From Bin87 sp963665395 (GTDB taxonomy: Bacteria; Chloroflexota; Dehalococcoidia; Lucifugimonadales; UBA3495): a stretch of 64,000 bases of DNA. Numbering within the stretch: the first letter of the stretch is position 1; each line of letters starts with the position of its first letter. Location: NCBI GenBank assembly GCA_963665395.2, contig OY762251.1, positions 2,790,001 through 2,854,000 of the forward strand, written 5' to 3'. This document shows, piece after piece, positions 16,372 through 24,045 of the stretch. The notes beneath the pieces are model-generated. The model was not told the DNA's origin. It saw nothing but the letters and a program-made list of their open reading frames with translations, and did not search any database. Both the position numbers and the translations under genes were made by a program.

Positions 16372-16622
16372 TCGTCAATCGGTTCCAGGGTGAACCGATA
16401 CTCTTCGATTACCGGGTTGGACAGCAGTTGGTCGCACATCCCGGCCACTGCTGTCTCTGCTTCCGCCGCGTCGTCGCCGGCGATGCGGATTTCCAGGTAC
16501 TTTCCGATCCGCACGTCGGCCACGGCTTCGTAGCCCAGGCTGTGCAGTCCGCCCATTACCGTCAAGCCTTGCGGGTCGTTGACGGCAGGCTTTAGGGTTA
16601 CGTAAATGCGAGCCAGGAACAT
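16368..16622 (-). CDS. purS: phosphoribosylformylglycinamidine synthase subunit PurS
   Basis: An 84-residue subunit that bridges PurL and PurQ in the fourth step of purine synthesis. Seen: ARIYVTLKPAVNDPQGLTV with the classic DPxG motif, GGLHSLGYEAVADVRIGKYLEI, and a C-terminal VIEEYRFTLEPI. Start ATG 16622 gives standard PurS length; a TTG 24 bases upstream is also open. purL and purQ are not in the window. It is the last gene of the minus-strand purine cluster. Confidence 0.93.
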   Translation of the reverse strand: MFLARIYVTLKPAVNDPQGLTVMGGLHSLGYEAVADVRIGKYLEIRIAGDDAAEAETAVAGMCDQLLSNPVIEEYRFTLEPIDD

Positions 16623-16659
16623 GACGCTTGCGATGCCTCTCTCCAAGTACGGGTAGCGT

Positions 16660-17469
16660 TCAGCCGCCCGATGACTGGGTCATGTCGATGCCTGTGGTGC
16701 AGGGCAGGCCGTTGGCGAATTCCGGCCCCGTGTTGCCGGGATAGTCGGCAAAGAAACGGGCGATGCGCTCCGGATCCACGCCCATCATTCGATCCAGCAC
16801 GCCCCACGTGGTGATGGCTACCATACCCTCCGGTATCTCATGGTAACGCCGGACGATGGCGAACTCTTCGGCCAGCGGAATGGCGGCCACGGCGGCCCGC
16901 AAGGCGGCCACGTCATCGTCGTCAGGCAGGTTATAGCTGACGATGATGTTGCCGTGTTCCAGGTTATGCACCAGCAACTCGTCGGGCAGCGGATGATTGT
17001 AAAACCCGCAATCGCTCCACGCGCCCCAATGCTGGCCCGACGTAGGCGGAACGGTGCTGTATCCGCCCGGCACGACTTCGGCGATGCGCATGGTTGACGG
17101 GAAATGGTTGCGGCTCGGCATCGGCTCAACCCGGACTGCTCCGTCGGTAGTAGGCACCTGCTCCAGCGTCGGGCCGGAGGGCGTAGCCATGGGTGCGGGA
17201 GGGGGAGTTGGCGTTGCGGTAGGCGCGGGTGACGGCGTGGCGGTTGCTGCCCTGGTGGTCGGGGCGGGAGTGAGCGTTGCAGTGGGCGTCGGAATGACAG
17301 TCGGGATCAGCGTCGGCGTCGGGATGGCGGTGGGCGTCGGCGTGGCAGTGCTGGCGCTTGTCGGGGTTGGTTGGGCAACAGGCGGTGGCTCAAAATCATC
17401 CTGACAGGCCAGCAGAGCCAGCGCCAGCGCCAACAGAACCGCCGGCCCCAGGACCAATCTCCGTTTCAT
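16660..17469 (-). CDS. DUF3105 lipoprotein with Pro/Thr linker
   Basis: A 269-residue exported lipoprotein. Residues 1-22 form a signal peptide ending in a lipobox (LALALLACQDD). Residues 30-100 are a low-complexity linker of PTPT units, probably surface-exposed. Residues 110-265 are a DUF3105 domain with STVPPTSGQHWGAWSDCGF, LVHNLEHGNIIVSYNLP and EGMVAITTWGVLDRM. The domain has conserved His and Cys residues that could hold metal, but its biochemistry is unknown to me. A paralogue with a membrane anchor follows upstream, and both sit between purS and purC. Confidence 0.85.
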   Translation of the reverse strand: MKRRLVLGPAVLLALALALLACQDDFEPPPVAQPTPTSASTATPTPTAIPTPTLIPTVIPTPTATLTPAPTTRAATATPSPAPTATPTPPPAPMATPSGPTLEQVPTTDGAVRVEPMPSRNHFPSTMRIAEVVPGGYSTVPPTSGQHWGAWSDCGFYNHPLPDELLVHNLEHGNIIVSYNLPDDDDVAALRAAVAAIPLAEEFAIVRRYHEIPEGMVAITTWGVLDRMMGVDPERIARFFADYPGNTGPEFANGLPCTTGIDMTQSSGG

Positions 17470-17480
17470 GACGGAACGGC

Positions 17481-18260
17481 CTAGGGGCTCATCACGCCGC
17501 CGCGAGTGCAGTCCGCCCCGCCCGGCCTCCCCTCAAGGGCGGGAAATTCCGGGCTCAACGTACCGGAGTAGGCTCTAAAGAACTGCTCGATGCGTTCTTT
17601 GTCGATGCCGATGATCTGGTAATTGTTTGCGTCGTCCACTTCTCTGACGTTCCATTTGTCGATAACCCCCCAGGTCGTGAGCGCGATGGTTCCTTCCGGA
17701 AAACGCTCGTTGCCCTCAGCGTCCGGACCCGGGGTGTAGGGTCGGGCTACGCCCCAGCGATTGGTCAAACCAATGGACTCATAAGCGTCTTTCAACTCGT
17801 CAATTTGAGCCTGATCCGTCAGGTTGTAGCTGACGATAATGTTGCCGTGTTCCATGTTGTGGACGATGCGCTCGTCCGGCACGGGTTCGGTGTACCACCC
17901 GCATTGCACCCAACCGTCCCAATGGCGCCCGGAGGTGGGCGGCGTCGTGGAGTAACCTTCCTGGTTGGTCACGTCGAAAATGGTGAAATTGTCGGCGAAG
18001 TGGGCGCGATCTTCGGGAGCGTCCACCTGGGTTCCGATGCCCTCCACGTACCCGCTGGCCTCGCCCTGGCCGCCACCGCCGCCGCCGAAATTCACCGGGA
18101 GGACAACGGGAACCAACAGCGCAATGATGAACAACACGGCGATGGCGCCAAAGGCAAACAGCAGCCAGCGGCTGCGGAAACCGCCGCCGGAGGAAATTGG
18201 GGGAGTGCGTCGCTGCGAACGACGGGCGGCCCGACGCCGGCGGTGTCTGGATGGCGGCAT
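17481..18260 (-). CDS. DUF3105 protein with N-terminal membrane anchor
   Basis: A 259-residue protein. The first 30 residues are strongly basic (RHRRRRAARRSQRR), then one membrane helix (WLLFAFGAIAVLFIIALLVPVVL) and a glycine-rich spacer lead to a DUF3105 domain with YSTTPPTSGRHWDGWVQCGW, IVHNMEHGNIIVSYNL and EGTIALTTWGVIDKW. It is a paralogue of the lipoprotein gene 11 bp downstream, and the two are surely co-transcribed. The domain lies outside the cell by topology. Function unknown. Confidence 0.85.
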   Translation of the reverse strand: MPPSRHRRRRAARRSQRRTPPISSGGGFRSRWLLFAFGAIAVLFIIALLVPVVLPVNFGGGGGGQGEASGYVEGIGTQVDAPEDRAHFADNFTIFDVTNQEGYSTTPPTSGRHWDGWVQCGWYTEPVPDERIVHNMEHGNIIVSYNLTDQAQIDELKDAYESIGLTNRWGVARPYTPGPDAEGNERFPEGTIALTTWGVIDKWNVREVDDANNYQIIGIDKERIEQFFRAYSGTLSPEFPALEGRPGGADCTRGGVMSP

Positions 18261-18297
18261 GGGTGATGCTCGTATGCCCTGGCTGACGGTCCGCGTA

Positions 18298-19200
18298 TCA
18301 GAGCGTCGCGCCGGTGAGACGCTGGTACGCCTGTCGGTACAGTTCCGCCGTCCGCTGCACCACTTCTTCAGGCAGTTCCGGCGCCGGCGGTTCCTGATTC
18401 CAACCCTGGGCCGTCAACCAGTCTCTGACGTACTGCTTGTCATAACTGGGTTGCGACTTGCCCGGGGAATATCCCTCGGCATCCCAGAAACGGCTGGAGT
18501 CGGGGGTCAGCAGCTCGTCGATAAGAATGAGTTCGCCGTCAAGGAAACCGAACTCCATCTTGGTGTCGGCCAGTACGATGCCCCGGTCCCGCGCGTAATC
18601 ATGGGCGTGGAGATACACGGCCTTGCTGATGTCGGCCAGCCGTTGCGCCGTCTCCGCGCCGACCATGTCCACAACCTCTTGCTCGGTCATGTTCTCGTCG
18701 TGACCCTCTTCGGCTTTGGTGGTGGGAGTGAACAGCGGTTCCGGGAAGAGGTCTCCCTCCACCATCCCGGCGGGCATGGGTTTCCCCTGAACGGTGCCTT
18801 GCCGCCGGTACTCGCCCCAGGCGGAGCCGGTGATGTATCCGCGCACGATGCACTCAATGTCGATTCGTTCAGCTTTTTTCACGACCATTGCCTGCCGACC
18901 TACGTTATCTTCGGCGTAGGCGGGATGGGCAATGACCGGATTTCCGGCATACGGCGCTGCTTCCGGGGAGTCGGCCAGCGCCACCAGGTGATTGGGCACG
19001 ATGTGGTCGGTCAGGTGGAACCAGAAGGCGGACATCCCGTTGAGCGCCGCTCCCTTGTCCGGGATCCCGTTGGGCAGCACTACGTCAAAGGCGGAGATCC
19101 GGTCGGTAGCCACCAGCAGCAGCAGATCGTCGCTAATCTGGTAGGTGTCGCGCACCTTGCCGCGGTGCATTCGGTCGGGCATTCGGGTTTCGATAATCAT
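18298..19200 (-). CDS. purC: phosphoribosylaminoimidazole-succinocarboxamide synthase PurC
   Basis: A 300-residue SAICAR synthetase that joins aspartate to CAIR with ATP. Motifs: GKVRDTYQISDDLLLLVATDR near the N-terminus, IVRGYITGSAWGEYRRQG, TKAEEGHDENMTEQEV, and KMEFGFLDGELILIDE with SSRFWD. The length fits the long bacterial/eukaryotic form. A repeat array lies just upstream of its start, between purC and purB. Confidence 0.96.
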   Translation of the reverse strand: MIIETRMPDRMHRGKVRDTYQISDDLLLLVATDRISAFDVVLPNGIPDKGAALNGMSAFWFHLTDHIVPNHLVALADSPEAAPYAGNPVIAHPAYAEDNVGRQAMVVKKAERIDIECIVRGYITGSAWGEYRRQGTVQGKPMPAGMVEGDLFPEPLFTPTTKAEEGHDENMTEQEVVDMVGAETAQRLADISKAVYLHAHDYARDRGIVLADTKMEFGFLDGELILIDELLTPDSSRFWDAEGYSPGKSQPSYDKQYVRDWLTAQGWNQEPPAPELPEEVVQRTAELYRQAYQRLTGATL

Positions 19201-19220
19201 GGCAACCAGTCTTCCTTACT

Positions 19221-19427
19221 CACCATCATTCCGCGAAAGCGGAATTCTAGCCTCTCACCATCATTCCGCGAAAGCGGAATTCTAGCCTCTCACCATCATT
19301 CCGCGAAAGCGGAATTCTAGCCTCTCACCATCATTCCGCGAAAGCGGAATTCTAGCCTCTCACCGTCATTCCCGCGAAAGCGGGAATCCAGCCTCTCACC
19401 GTCATTCCCGCGAAAGCGGGAATCCAG
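19221..19427. repeat. tandem array of six palindromic repeat units
   Basis: Four identical 35-bp units (starting CACCATCATTCCGCGAAAGC, at 19221, 19256, 19291 and 19326) and two diverged units with CCCGCGAAAGCGGG (19361-19396 and 19397-19427). The units abut without spacers and each holds a hairpin. It is an expanded form of the dispersed 27-bp repeat, in the leader of purC. Confidence 0.88.
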
Positions 19428-19449
19428 CGCTATTTTCTTGATTTCCATT

Positions 19450-20763
19450 CTAGGCCAGCACAGTTGCCCGCAACAGGCCGATACGCTCAAAGTTGTCGTC
19501 AACGTAGCGGGTGTAATAGCCGTAATCAAACAGCGCATCCATCTCGTCGGCGGTCAGATGCTCCCCGGCCTGCGGGTCGGACTTCAGCAGATGCCGGAAG
19601 TCCTGAGCGTCGTCCCAGGCGCGCATGGCGTTGCGCTGCACGATGTCGTAGGCTTCCTCCCGCGATAGACCTTTCTCTTCGATCAGCGCCAGCAAAACCC
19701 GCTGGCTGAAAATCAGTCCCCGGCTGCTTTCCAGGTTCTGCCACATCCTATCGACGTCCACCCGCCAACCGCTGACCACGTGGGTGAAGATGCTCAGGAT
19801 GTAATCCAGCATCAGGCAGGTATCGGGCAGGATGATGCGTTCCGAAGAGGAATGGCTGATGTCCCGCTCGCCCCACAGGGCCACGTTTTCCAGGGCGGGC
19901 ACCGCGTTGCCCCGGATGGTGCGCGCCAGGCCGCAGATGCGTTCCGTGAGCTCCGGGTTGCGCTTGTGGGGCATGGACGACGAGCCGGTTTGGCCGGCGC
20001 CGAAGGGTTCTTCAACTTCGTGGACTTCGGTGCGCTGCATCCCGCGAATTTCGGTAGCAAACTTTTCCAGCGAAGCCGCGACCAGAGCGCACGTCGTGAT
20101 GAAGTGAGCATGGCGATCCCGTTGCACCACCTGGTTGGATACGGGCTCAACCTTCAGCCCCAGATGGTGGCAAACCCGGTCCTCAATGTGCGGCGGGATG
20201 GTGGCATGAGTGCCCACCGCGCCGGAGACTTTGCCCACGCGGATGGACTCCCTGGCCGCCTCCATGCGTTCCCGCTGCCGGCGCAGTTCATCCCACCACA
20301 GGGCCAGCTTCAACCCGAAGGTCATGGGTTCGGCATGGACGCCGTGGGTTCGCCCCATCATCAGGGTATCCTTGTGCCGGATCGCCTGTTCCTTGACGGC
20401 GGCGATGGCGGCGTCAATCTCGCCGAGGAGCAAGTCGGCGGCAGCCACCAACTGCAACGCCTGCCCCGTGTCCAGCATATCCGAGGAGGTCATGCCCAGG
20501 TGCAGCCACCGCCCTTCCGGGCCGAGGGTCTCCGTGATGGAGCGCAGGAAGGCGGTAACGTCATGGCGGGTGGTCTCGAAAATCTCCATCATCCGTTGGT
20601 GGTTGTATGCCGCCCCTCGCAGGAGCTCCATATCTTCCAGCGGAACTACGCCGGCTTCCGTCCATGCCTCGCACACGGCCAGTTCCACGTCCAGCCACAT
20701 CCGGTATTTATTTTCATCCGACCAGACCATCTTCATCTTGGGCCTGGAATAGCGGTCAATCAC
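19450..20763 (-). CDS. purB: adenylosuccinate lyase PurB
   Basis: A 437-residue fumarase/aspartase-fold enzyme that splits SAICAR and adenylosuccinate, used twice in AMP synthesis. Seen: the N-terminal MIDRYSRPKMKMVWSDENKY, LHLGMTSSDMLDTGQA, MMGRTHGVHAEPMTFG, and the flexible loop QTGSSSMPHKRNPELTERI with the catalytic serine. Start is GTG at 20763, behind GGAGG. An extended -10 candidate lies upstream at 20805-20813. Confidence 0.97.
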   Translation of the reverse strand: MIDRYSRPKMKMVWSDENKYRMWLDVELAVCEAWTEAGVVPLEDMELLRGAAYNHQRMMEIFETTRHDVTAFLRSITETLGPEGRWLHLGMTSSDMLDTGQALQLVAAADLLLGEIDAAIAAVKEQAIRHKDTLMMGRTHGVHAEPMTFGLKLALWWDELRRQRERMEAARESIRVGKVSGAVGTHATIPPHIEDRVCHHLGLKVEPVSNQVVQRDRHAHFITTCALVAASLEKFATEIRGMQRTEVHEVEEPFGAGQTGSSSMPHKRNPELTERICGLARTIRGNAVPALENVALWGERDISHSSSERIILPDTCLMLDYILSIFTHVVSGWRVDVDRMWQNLESSRGLIFSQRVLLALIEEKGLSREEAYDIVQRNAMRAWDDAQDFRHLLKSDPQAGEHLTADEMDALFDYGYYTRYVDDNFERIGLLRATVLA

Positions 20764-20804
20764 GGCGTCGTCGCCTCCGCGAAATTTCCAAAACGGGACA
20801 ACAT

Positions 20805-20813
20805 TTTATCACA
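20805..20813 (-). promoter_or_regulatory. candidate extended -10 promoter of purB
   Basis: On the minus strand TGTGATAAA lies 41 bp before the purB start; TG-n plus GATAAA fits an extended -10 element. No good -35 was found. The same TGTGATAAWAT string precedes guaA at 26978-26986. Confidence 0.35.
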
Positions 20814-20911
20814 GCGACGTCGGCTTTTTGACTGGATTGCGCGGCGTAGTCTTGCGAAAGAGCTGAACGCGGGCGCTCCGGCTGCAATGCTATAATCAAG
20901 CCGGCCCCACG

Positions 20912-21442
20912 ATGAGCCTGGCACGAAGAATCAACGAACTGCTAACCGGAGACGACGACCCGGCAGAGCGACGAGGCGTATGGGGCGCGATCCTGCGATT
21001 CACCTCGCCAAGTCTGGCCGGCATCAAGATTACGCTGGCGGCGACGGTGCTGGTCCAAGCCTTGGCCGAGGGCGGCGCGTTGGGAACGACGGCAACGCAG
21101 GTCAGCGCGGCGATAGCCGCCAAAATCGGCAAAGGCGCGACGCCGGAAGCCACGGTGATTGCGCTGGCCGTTACCGTATTGCTGCATGATGGAGGAACGC
21201 GAGCGATGTCCATAGCCCAAAAAGCCCTGAAATTCGCCATGCGGCCCCTGCTGAACGAACGGCATCGTACCGGGTTGAGCGAAGGCCGTACTGAAGGCCG
21301 CGTTGAAGGCCGCGTTGAAGGCCGCGCAGAAGGTCGCACCGAGACCCAGAAGGAATGGGAGAAATGGCTGGAGCGCCAGCGGGAAGCCGGCGCGGTCAAT
21401 TTGCAACCCGACGACCCGCCTCCGGGCACGACGCCGCAATAA
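20912..21442 (+). CDS. membrane-associated protein with EGR repeat tail, unknown
   Basis: A 176-residue protein. Residues 35-90 contain two moderately hydrophobic helices (LAGIKITLAATVLVQALAEG and ATVIALAVTVLLHDG). Residues 120-140 are a short repeat of EGR tripeptides (EGRTEGRVEGRVEGRAEGR), followed by a charged helix KEWEKWLERQREAG. The tail resembles the one in the protein at 1100-1525. ATG 20912 sits 16 bp after a TATAAT (20891-20896), so the transcript leader is very short. A degraded second copy of its last 106 residues follows. Function unknown. Confidence 0.6.
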   Translation: MSLARRINELLTGDDDPAERRGVWGAILRFTSPSLAGIKITLAATVLVQALAEGGALGTTATQVSAAIAAKIGKGATPEATVIALAVTVLLHDGGTRAMSIAQKALKFAMRPLLNERHRTGLSEGRTEGRVEGRVEGRAEGRTETQKEWEKWLERQREAGAVNLQPDDPPPGTTPQ

Positions 21443-21507
21443 TCTACGGCCCGGCCCACGGTTGCCTCCGTTTGTTGTTGCGGCAATCCGTACCTCGTGG
21501 CAAAAGT

Positions 21508-21802
21508 GCGACGCCGGAAGCCACGGTGATTGCGCTGGCCGTTACCGTGCTGCTGCATGATGGAGGAACGCGAGCGATGTCCATAGCCCAGAAAGCCCTG
21601 AAATTCGCCATGCGGCCCCTGCTGAACGAACGGCATCGCACCGGGTTGAGCGAAGGCCGTACTGAAGGCCGCGTTGAAGGCCGCACTGAGACACAGAAGG
21701 AATGGGAGGAATGGCTGGAGCGCCAGCGGGAAGCCGGCACAATCGATCTCCAGCCCGACGACCCACCGCCGGGCACGACGCCGCAATAATCTACGGCCCG
21801 GC
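21508..21802 (+). pseudogene. duplicated 3' part of the preceding gene
   Basis: Bases 21508-21802 repeat 21137-21455 almost exactly, from GCGACGCCGGAAGCC to the stop codon and the CTACGGCCCGGC after it, at an offset of 371 bp. The copy lacks 24 bp of the EGR repeat and has no ribosome site or start of its own. The open frame runs to TAA at 21787-21789. Confidence 0.85.
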
Positions 21803-21809
21803 TTGCCGG

Positions 21810-22469
21810 TTACCCCGGCAAACCGTCCACGTACTCCCGTACCGCCGCCAGCACCGGCCCAAAATCGGTAAAGAGAGTAAAAGGCACGCCGGCGTCCTCG
21901 CACATTGCCGCCATCTGCCGATGCGCGAACACGGTATCAGCCACTTCCCCGGCCTCAAAATCCGAACTGCCGTCGCCCATGTAGAAAACGTGGTAGCCCT
22001 GCTGCTGGAACCTTCGCACCAGCAGGGCTTTGCTGTTGCCCCGCTCCGGCGCATCCGGGTACGCGAAGTCGTAGCCATAGCCAACAATGCTGCCATTGCC
22101 GTCAAACTTGGCGACCACGGCGTACACGGGCATCTGCGACTGCCCGCTGCCGTCCAGCAACGCCTGCACGTAGAAATCCAGCCCCTGGCTGACTATGCAC
22201 ATGGGGATGCCCTTTTCCCGGCAGAATTGCGCCAGTTCGCCGAAGTGGGGCCGGAAGCCGGCGTGCTCGCGGACGTATGCCTGCATGGCATCCTTGCCCG
22301 CCCTCATCTGCCGGAACGTGATTTCCTGGTAGTCCTTCAGCGACAGCTCGCCGGCCCGAAACCGCTCCCGTACCTCCGTCCAGGAAGGATGCCCGAACTG
22401 GTGCAGCAGCAACTCCGCCACGTTCTGCGCCGCGGCGGTGTCATCAAAATCGGTCAGCACCGCCGGCAT
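21810..22469 (-). CDS. HAD-family phosphatase, MtnX-like
   Basis: A 219-residue HAD hydrolase starting MPAVLTDFDDTAAAQNVAEL, with motif I DFDDT; the second Asp (a Gly in many relatives) supports phosphatase chemistry. Motif II is MCIVSQGLDFY, a lysine is in the NSKALLVRRF region, and motif IV is FYMGDGSSDFEAGEVAD. The architecture matches MtnX-like and phosphoserine phosphatase-like enzymes. ATG 22469 is used because homology starts there; a GTG at 22502 would overlap the purE stop. It lies directly behind purE. Confidence 0.82.
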   Translation of the reverse strand: MPAVLTDFDDTAAAQNVAELLLHQFGHPSWTEVRERFRAGELSLKDYQEITFRQMRAGKDAMQAYVREHAGFRPHFGELAQFCREKGIPMCIVSQGLDFYVQALLDGSGQSQMPVYAVVAKFDGNGSIVGYGYDFAYPDAPERGNSKALLVRRFQQQGYHVFYMGDGSSDFEAGEVADTVFAHRQMAAMCEDAGVPFTLFTDFGPVLAAVREYVDGLPG

Positions 22470-22491
22470 CCGGCGGTTGGACGGATCAGGT

Positions 22492-22950
22492 TTAGCGCTC
22501 ACGGAGAGACTGCCGGTACTTCTCCACGGCCTCGCGGATGTTGTCGTGCTTGATACCCAGGATCTGGGCGGCGTAGTAGGCGGCGTTGCGCGCCCCCCAG
22601 CCGCCCACGGCCATGGCAGCCACCGGGATGCCCGGCGGCATCTGCGCCGTTGACAACAACGCATCCCAGCCGTTGAGCTCGCTGGAAGTCAACGGTATGC
22701 CAATCACCGGCAGCGTGGTCTGGGCCGCCAGCGCGCCGCCCAGGGCCGCTGAACCGCCGGCCGCGGCGATGAGCACCTCAAGGCCGCGCTCGCGGGCGGT
22801 GGCGGCATACTCGTGAACGCGCTCCGGGGTTCGGTGGGCAGACATCACCCGGACCTCGTAGTCGATGCCCAGGGATTCCAGCGTGTTAATGGTCGGTTGG
22901 ACGGCTTCCTCGTCGGAAGCGCTGCCCATAACTACTCCTACCAGTGGCAA
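22492..22950 (-). CDS. purE: N5-carboxyaminoimidazole ribonucleotide mutase PurE
   Basis: A 152-residue class I PurE that converts N5-CAIR to CAIR. Signature: VGVVMGSASDEEAVQPTINTL, the VMSAHRTPERVHEYA helix with the catalytic His, IAAAGGSAALGGALAAQT, and VAAMAVGGWGARNAAYYAAQIL. Full length. purK is not in the window. It forms part of the minus-strand purine cluster. Confidence 0.96.
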   Translation of the reverse strand: MPLVGVVMGSASDEEAVQPTINTLESLGIDYEVRVMSAHRTPERVHEYAATARERGLEVLIAAAGGSAALGGALAAQTTLPVIGIPLTSSELNGWDALLSTAQMPPGIPVAAMAVGGWGARNAAYYAAQILGIKHDNIREAVEKYRQSLRER

Positions 22951-22967
22951 AATGCTTCTCCTTGTAA

Positions 22968-23417
22968 TCAGTTCTCATTGATGTCGGCGATGTCGCGGAA
23001 AGCGTCAAGGAGGGCGGACTGTATTGCGGCCATGTCGTCGTCATCGTCGCCATCCAGGTCAACTTCCTCGTCCTCCACAAACACATAGCCAGAGTCGTCC
23101 TCGTCGATTCCCACCCGCACCTCAATCTCCACCGGCTCGCCGTCGTGCCAGAAAAGGACATAGACGATTTCTTCCGCATCATCTTCGTCGGGCAGGTCAT
23201 CCTCGTCGAATTCGTACTCCCAGGATCGGTTGACGATCAGCCGCGCGCCATTGTCCAGCAGAGCTTCGTTCATTTGACCCAGCAATCCATCAACGCTCAG
23301 GCCGGCGGCAAACCTTTCCAGCAGCCCGCGCCTTTCCGCCGCGTCCGCCAACTGCCGGCCGTAGCCCTCGTTGTCCACGCGTCTCCGCAGTCGGTTCAGC
23401 TCATCCAGCCAGGGCAT
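22968..23417 (-). CDS. acidic hypothetical protein
   Basis: A 149-residue protein from ATG 23417 with AAGGAGG 8 bases upstream. The N-terminal 70 residues are helical (MPWLDELNRLRRRVDNEGYG). The C-terminal half is very acidic, with DEDDLPDEDDAEE and DEEVDLDGDDDDD around a beta-rich VEIEVRVGIDEDDSGYVFVEDE. No family was recognised. It sits between purE and the next unknown gene on one strand. Confidence 0.65.
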   Translation of the reverse strand: MPWLDELNRLRRRVDNEGYGRQLADAAERRGLLERFAAGLSVDGLLGQMNEALLDNGARLIVNRSWEYEFDEDDLPDEDDAEEIVYVLFWHDGEPVEIEVRVGIDEDDSGYVFVEDEEVDLDGDDDDDMAAIQSALLDAFRDIADINEN

Positions 23418-23433
23418 TGATGCGTCCTCCTTC

Positions 23434-24030
23434 CTATGCTCGCCTGATGCGCCCGTTAAAGTAACAGAACTCATCAACGCCGCGAAAGTCGGGCAAGCGC
23501 AACCTGTACGCCAAATTGCCCAGGATGTCCAGGAGATCGATGTAGCACAATCCGGGATGTCCCTGGCTGAACCCGGCCGGCAACATTCCCAGCCGCCGCA
23601 ACGCCCGCTCAGTGTGGGGATTCCAGGGAGCGAACAACGTCGGATCCCGCAACGCCAACAGGTATGAAGGCCATTCTTTGCCGGCGCCGGCCAACCCAAA
23701 ACCGCCGGCTGCCGCGGCGCACTCTTCAAAACGATTTTCCAACTTGATGGCGTCGTAGAGCAGAAAATCGATGGTTTCGCGTACTTCCTCAATCGGATTG
23801 GCCCGGAACAGAGAGGTTTTCCTGCCCCCGGAGCCCCGGTACAGGGAGATGGCCCTCTCCTCGGTCAAGTCTCGCAGAGCGTCCTGTTCCAGCCAGGCTT
23901 GCCACCCATCCGCCCGGCCCCAGCGACGCCGGCGGAACGCGTCCAATTCCGCCGACGCTGCGGCGGCGTGATATGCCTCCGCAAGAGCGGGCCAATCGGG
24001 TTCCGTAACGGCGATGCGGGCGGTGATCAT
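23434..24030 (-). CDS. hypothetical protein with helix-hairpin-helix-like segment
   Basis: A 198-residue helical protein. Near residue 120 it has GLAGAGKEWPSYLLALRDPT followed by LFAPWNPHTERALRRLG. This recalls the conserved core of the three island proteins at 36236-39528 (a VGPTTASxIL turn, NPxLF, then W-D/N-xxI), so it may be a distant relative. It ends 17 bp before the acidic protein gene on the same strand. No function assigned. Confidence 0.6.
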   Translation of the reverse strand: MITARIAVTEPDWPALAEAYHAAAASAELDAFRRRRWGRADGWQAWLEQDALRDLTEERAISLYRGSGGRKTSLFRANPIEEVRETIDFLLYDAIKLENRFEECAAAAGGFGLAGAGKEWPSYLLALRDPTLFAPWNPHTERALRRLGMLPAGFSQGHPGLCYIDLLDILGNLAYRLRLPDFRGVDEFCYFNGRIRRA

Positions 24031-24045
24031 ATGCAGGGCCGATGA

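Noticed and set aside
19221..19427. CRISPR array
   Set aside because: Units abut without spacers, each unit is a hairpin, and no cas gene is near. The 22-bp arrays at 11425, 58126 and 59384 were rejected for the same reason.
22470..22664. Upstream extension of the HAD gene
   Set aside because: It overlaps purE in another frame, and the HAD motif I begins directly after ATG 22469.
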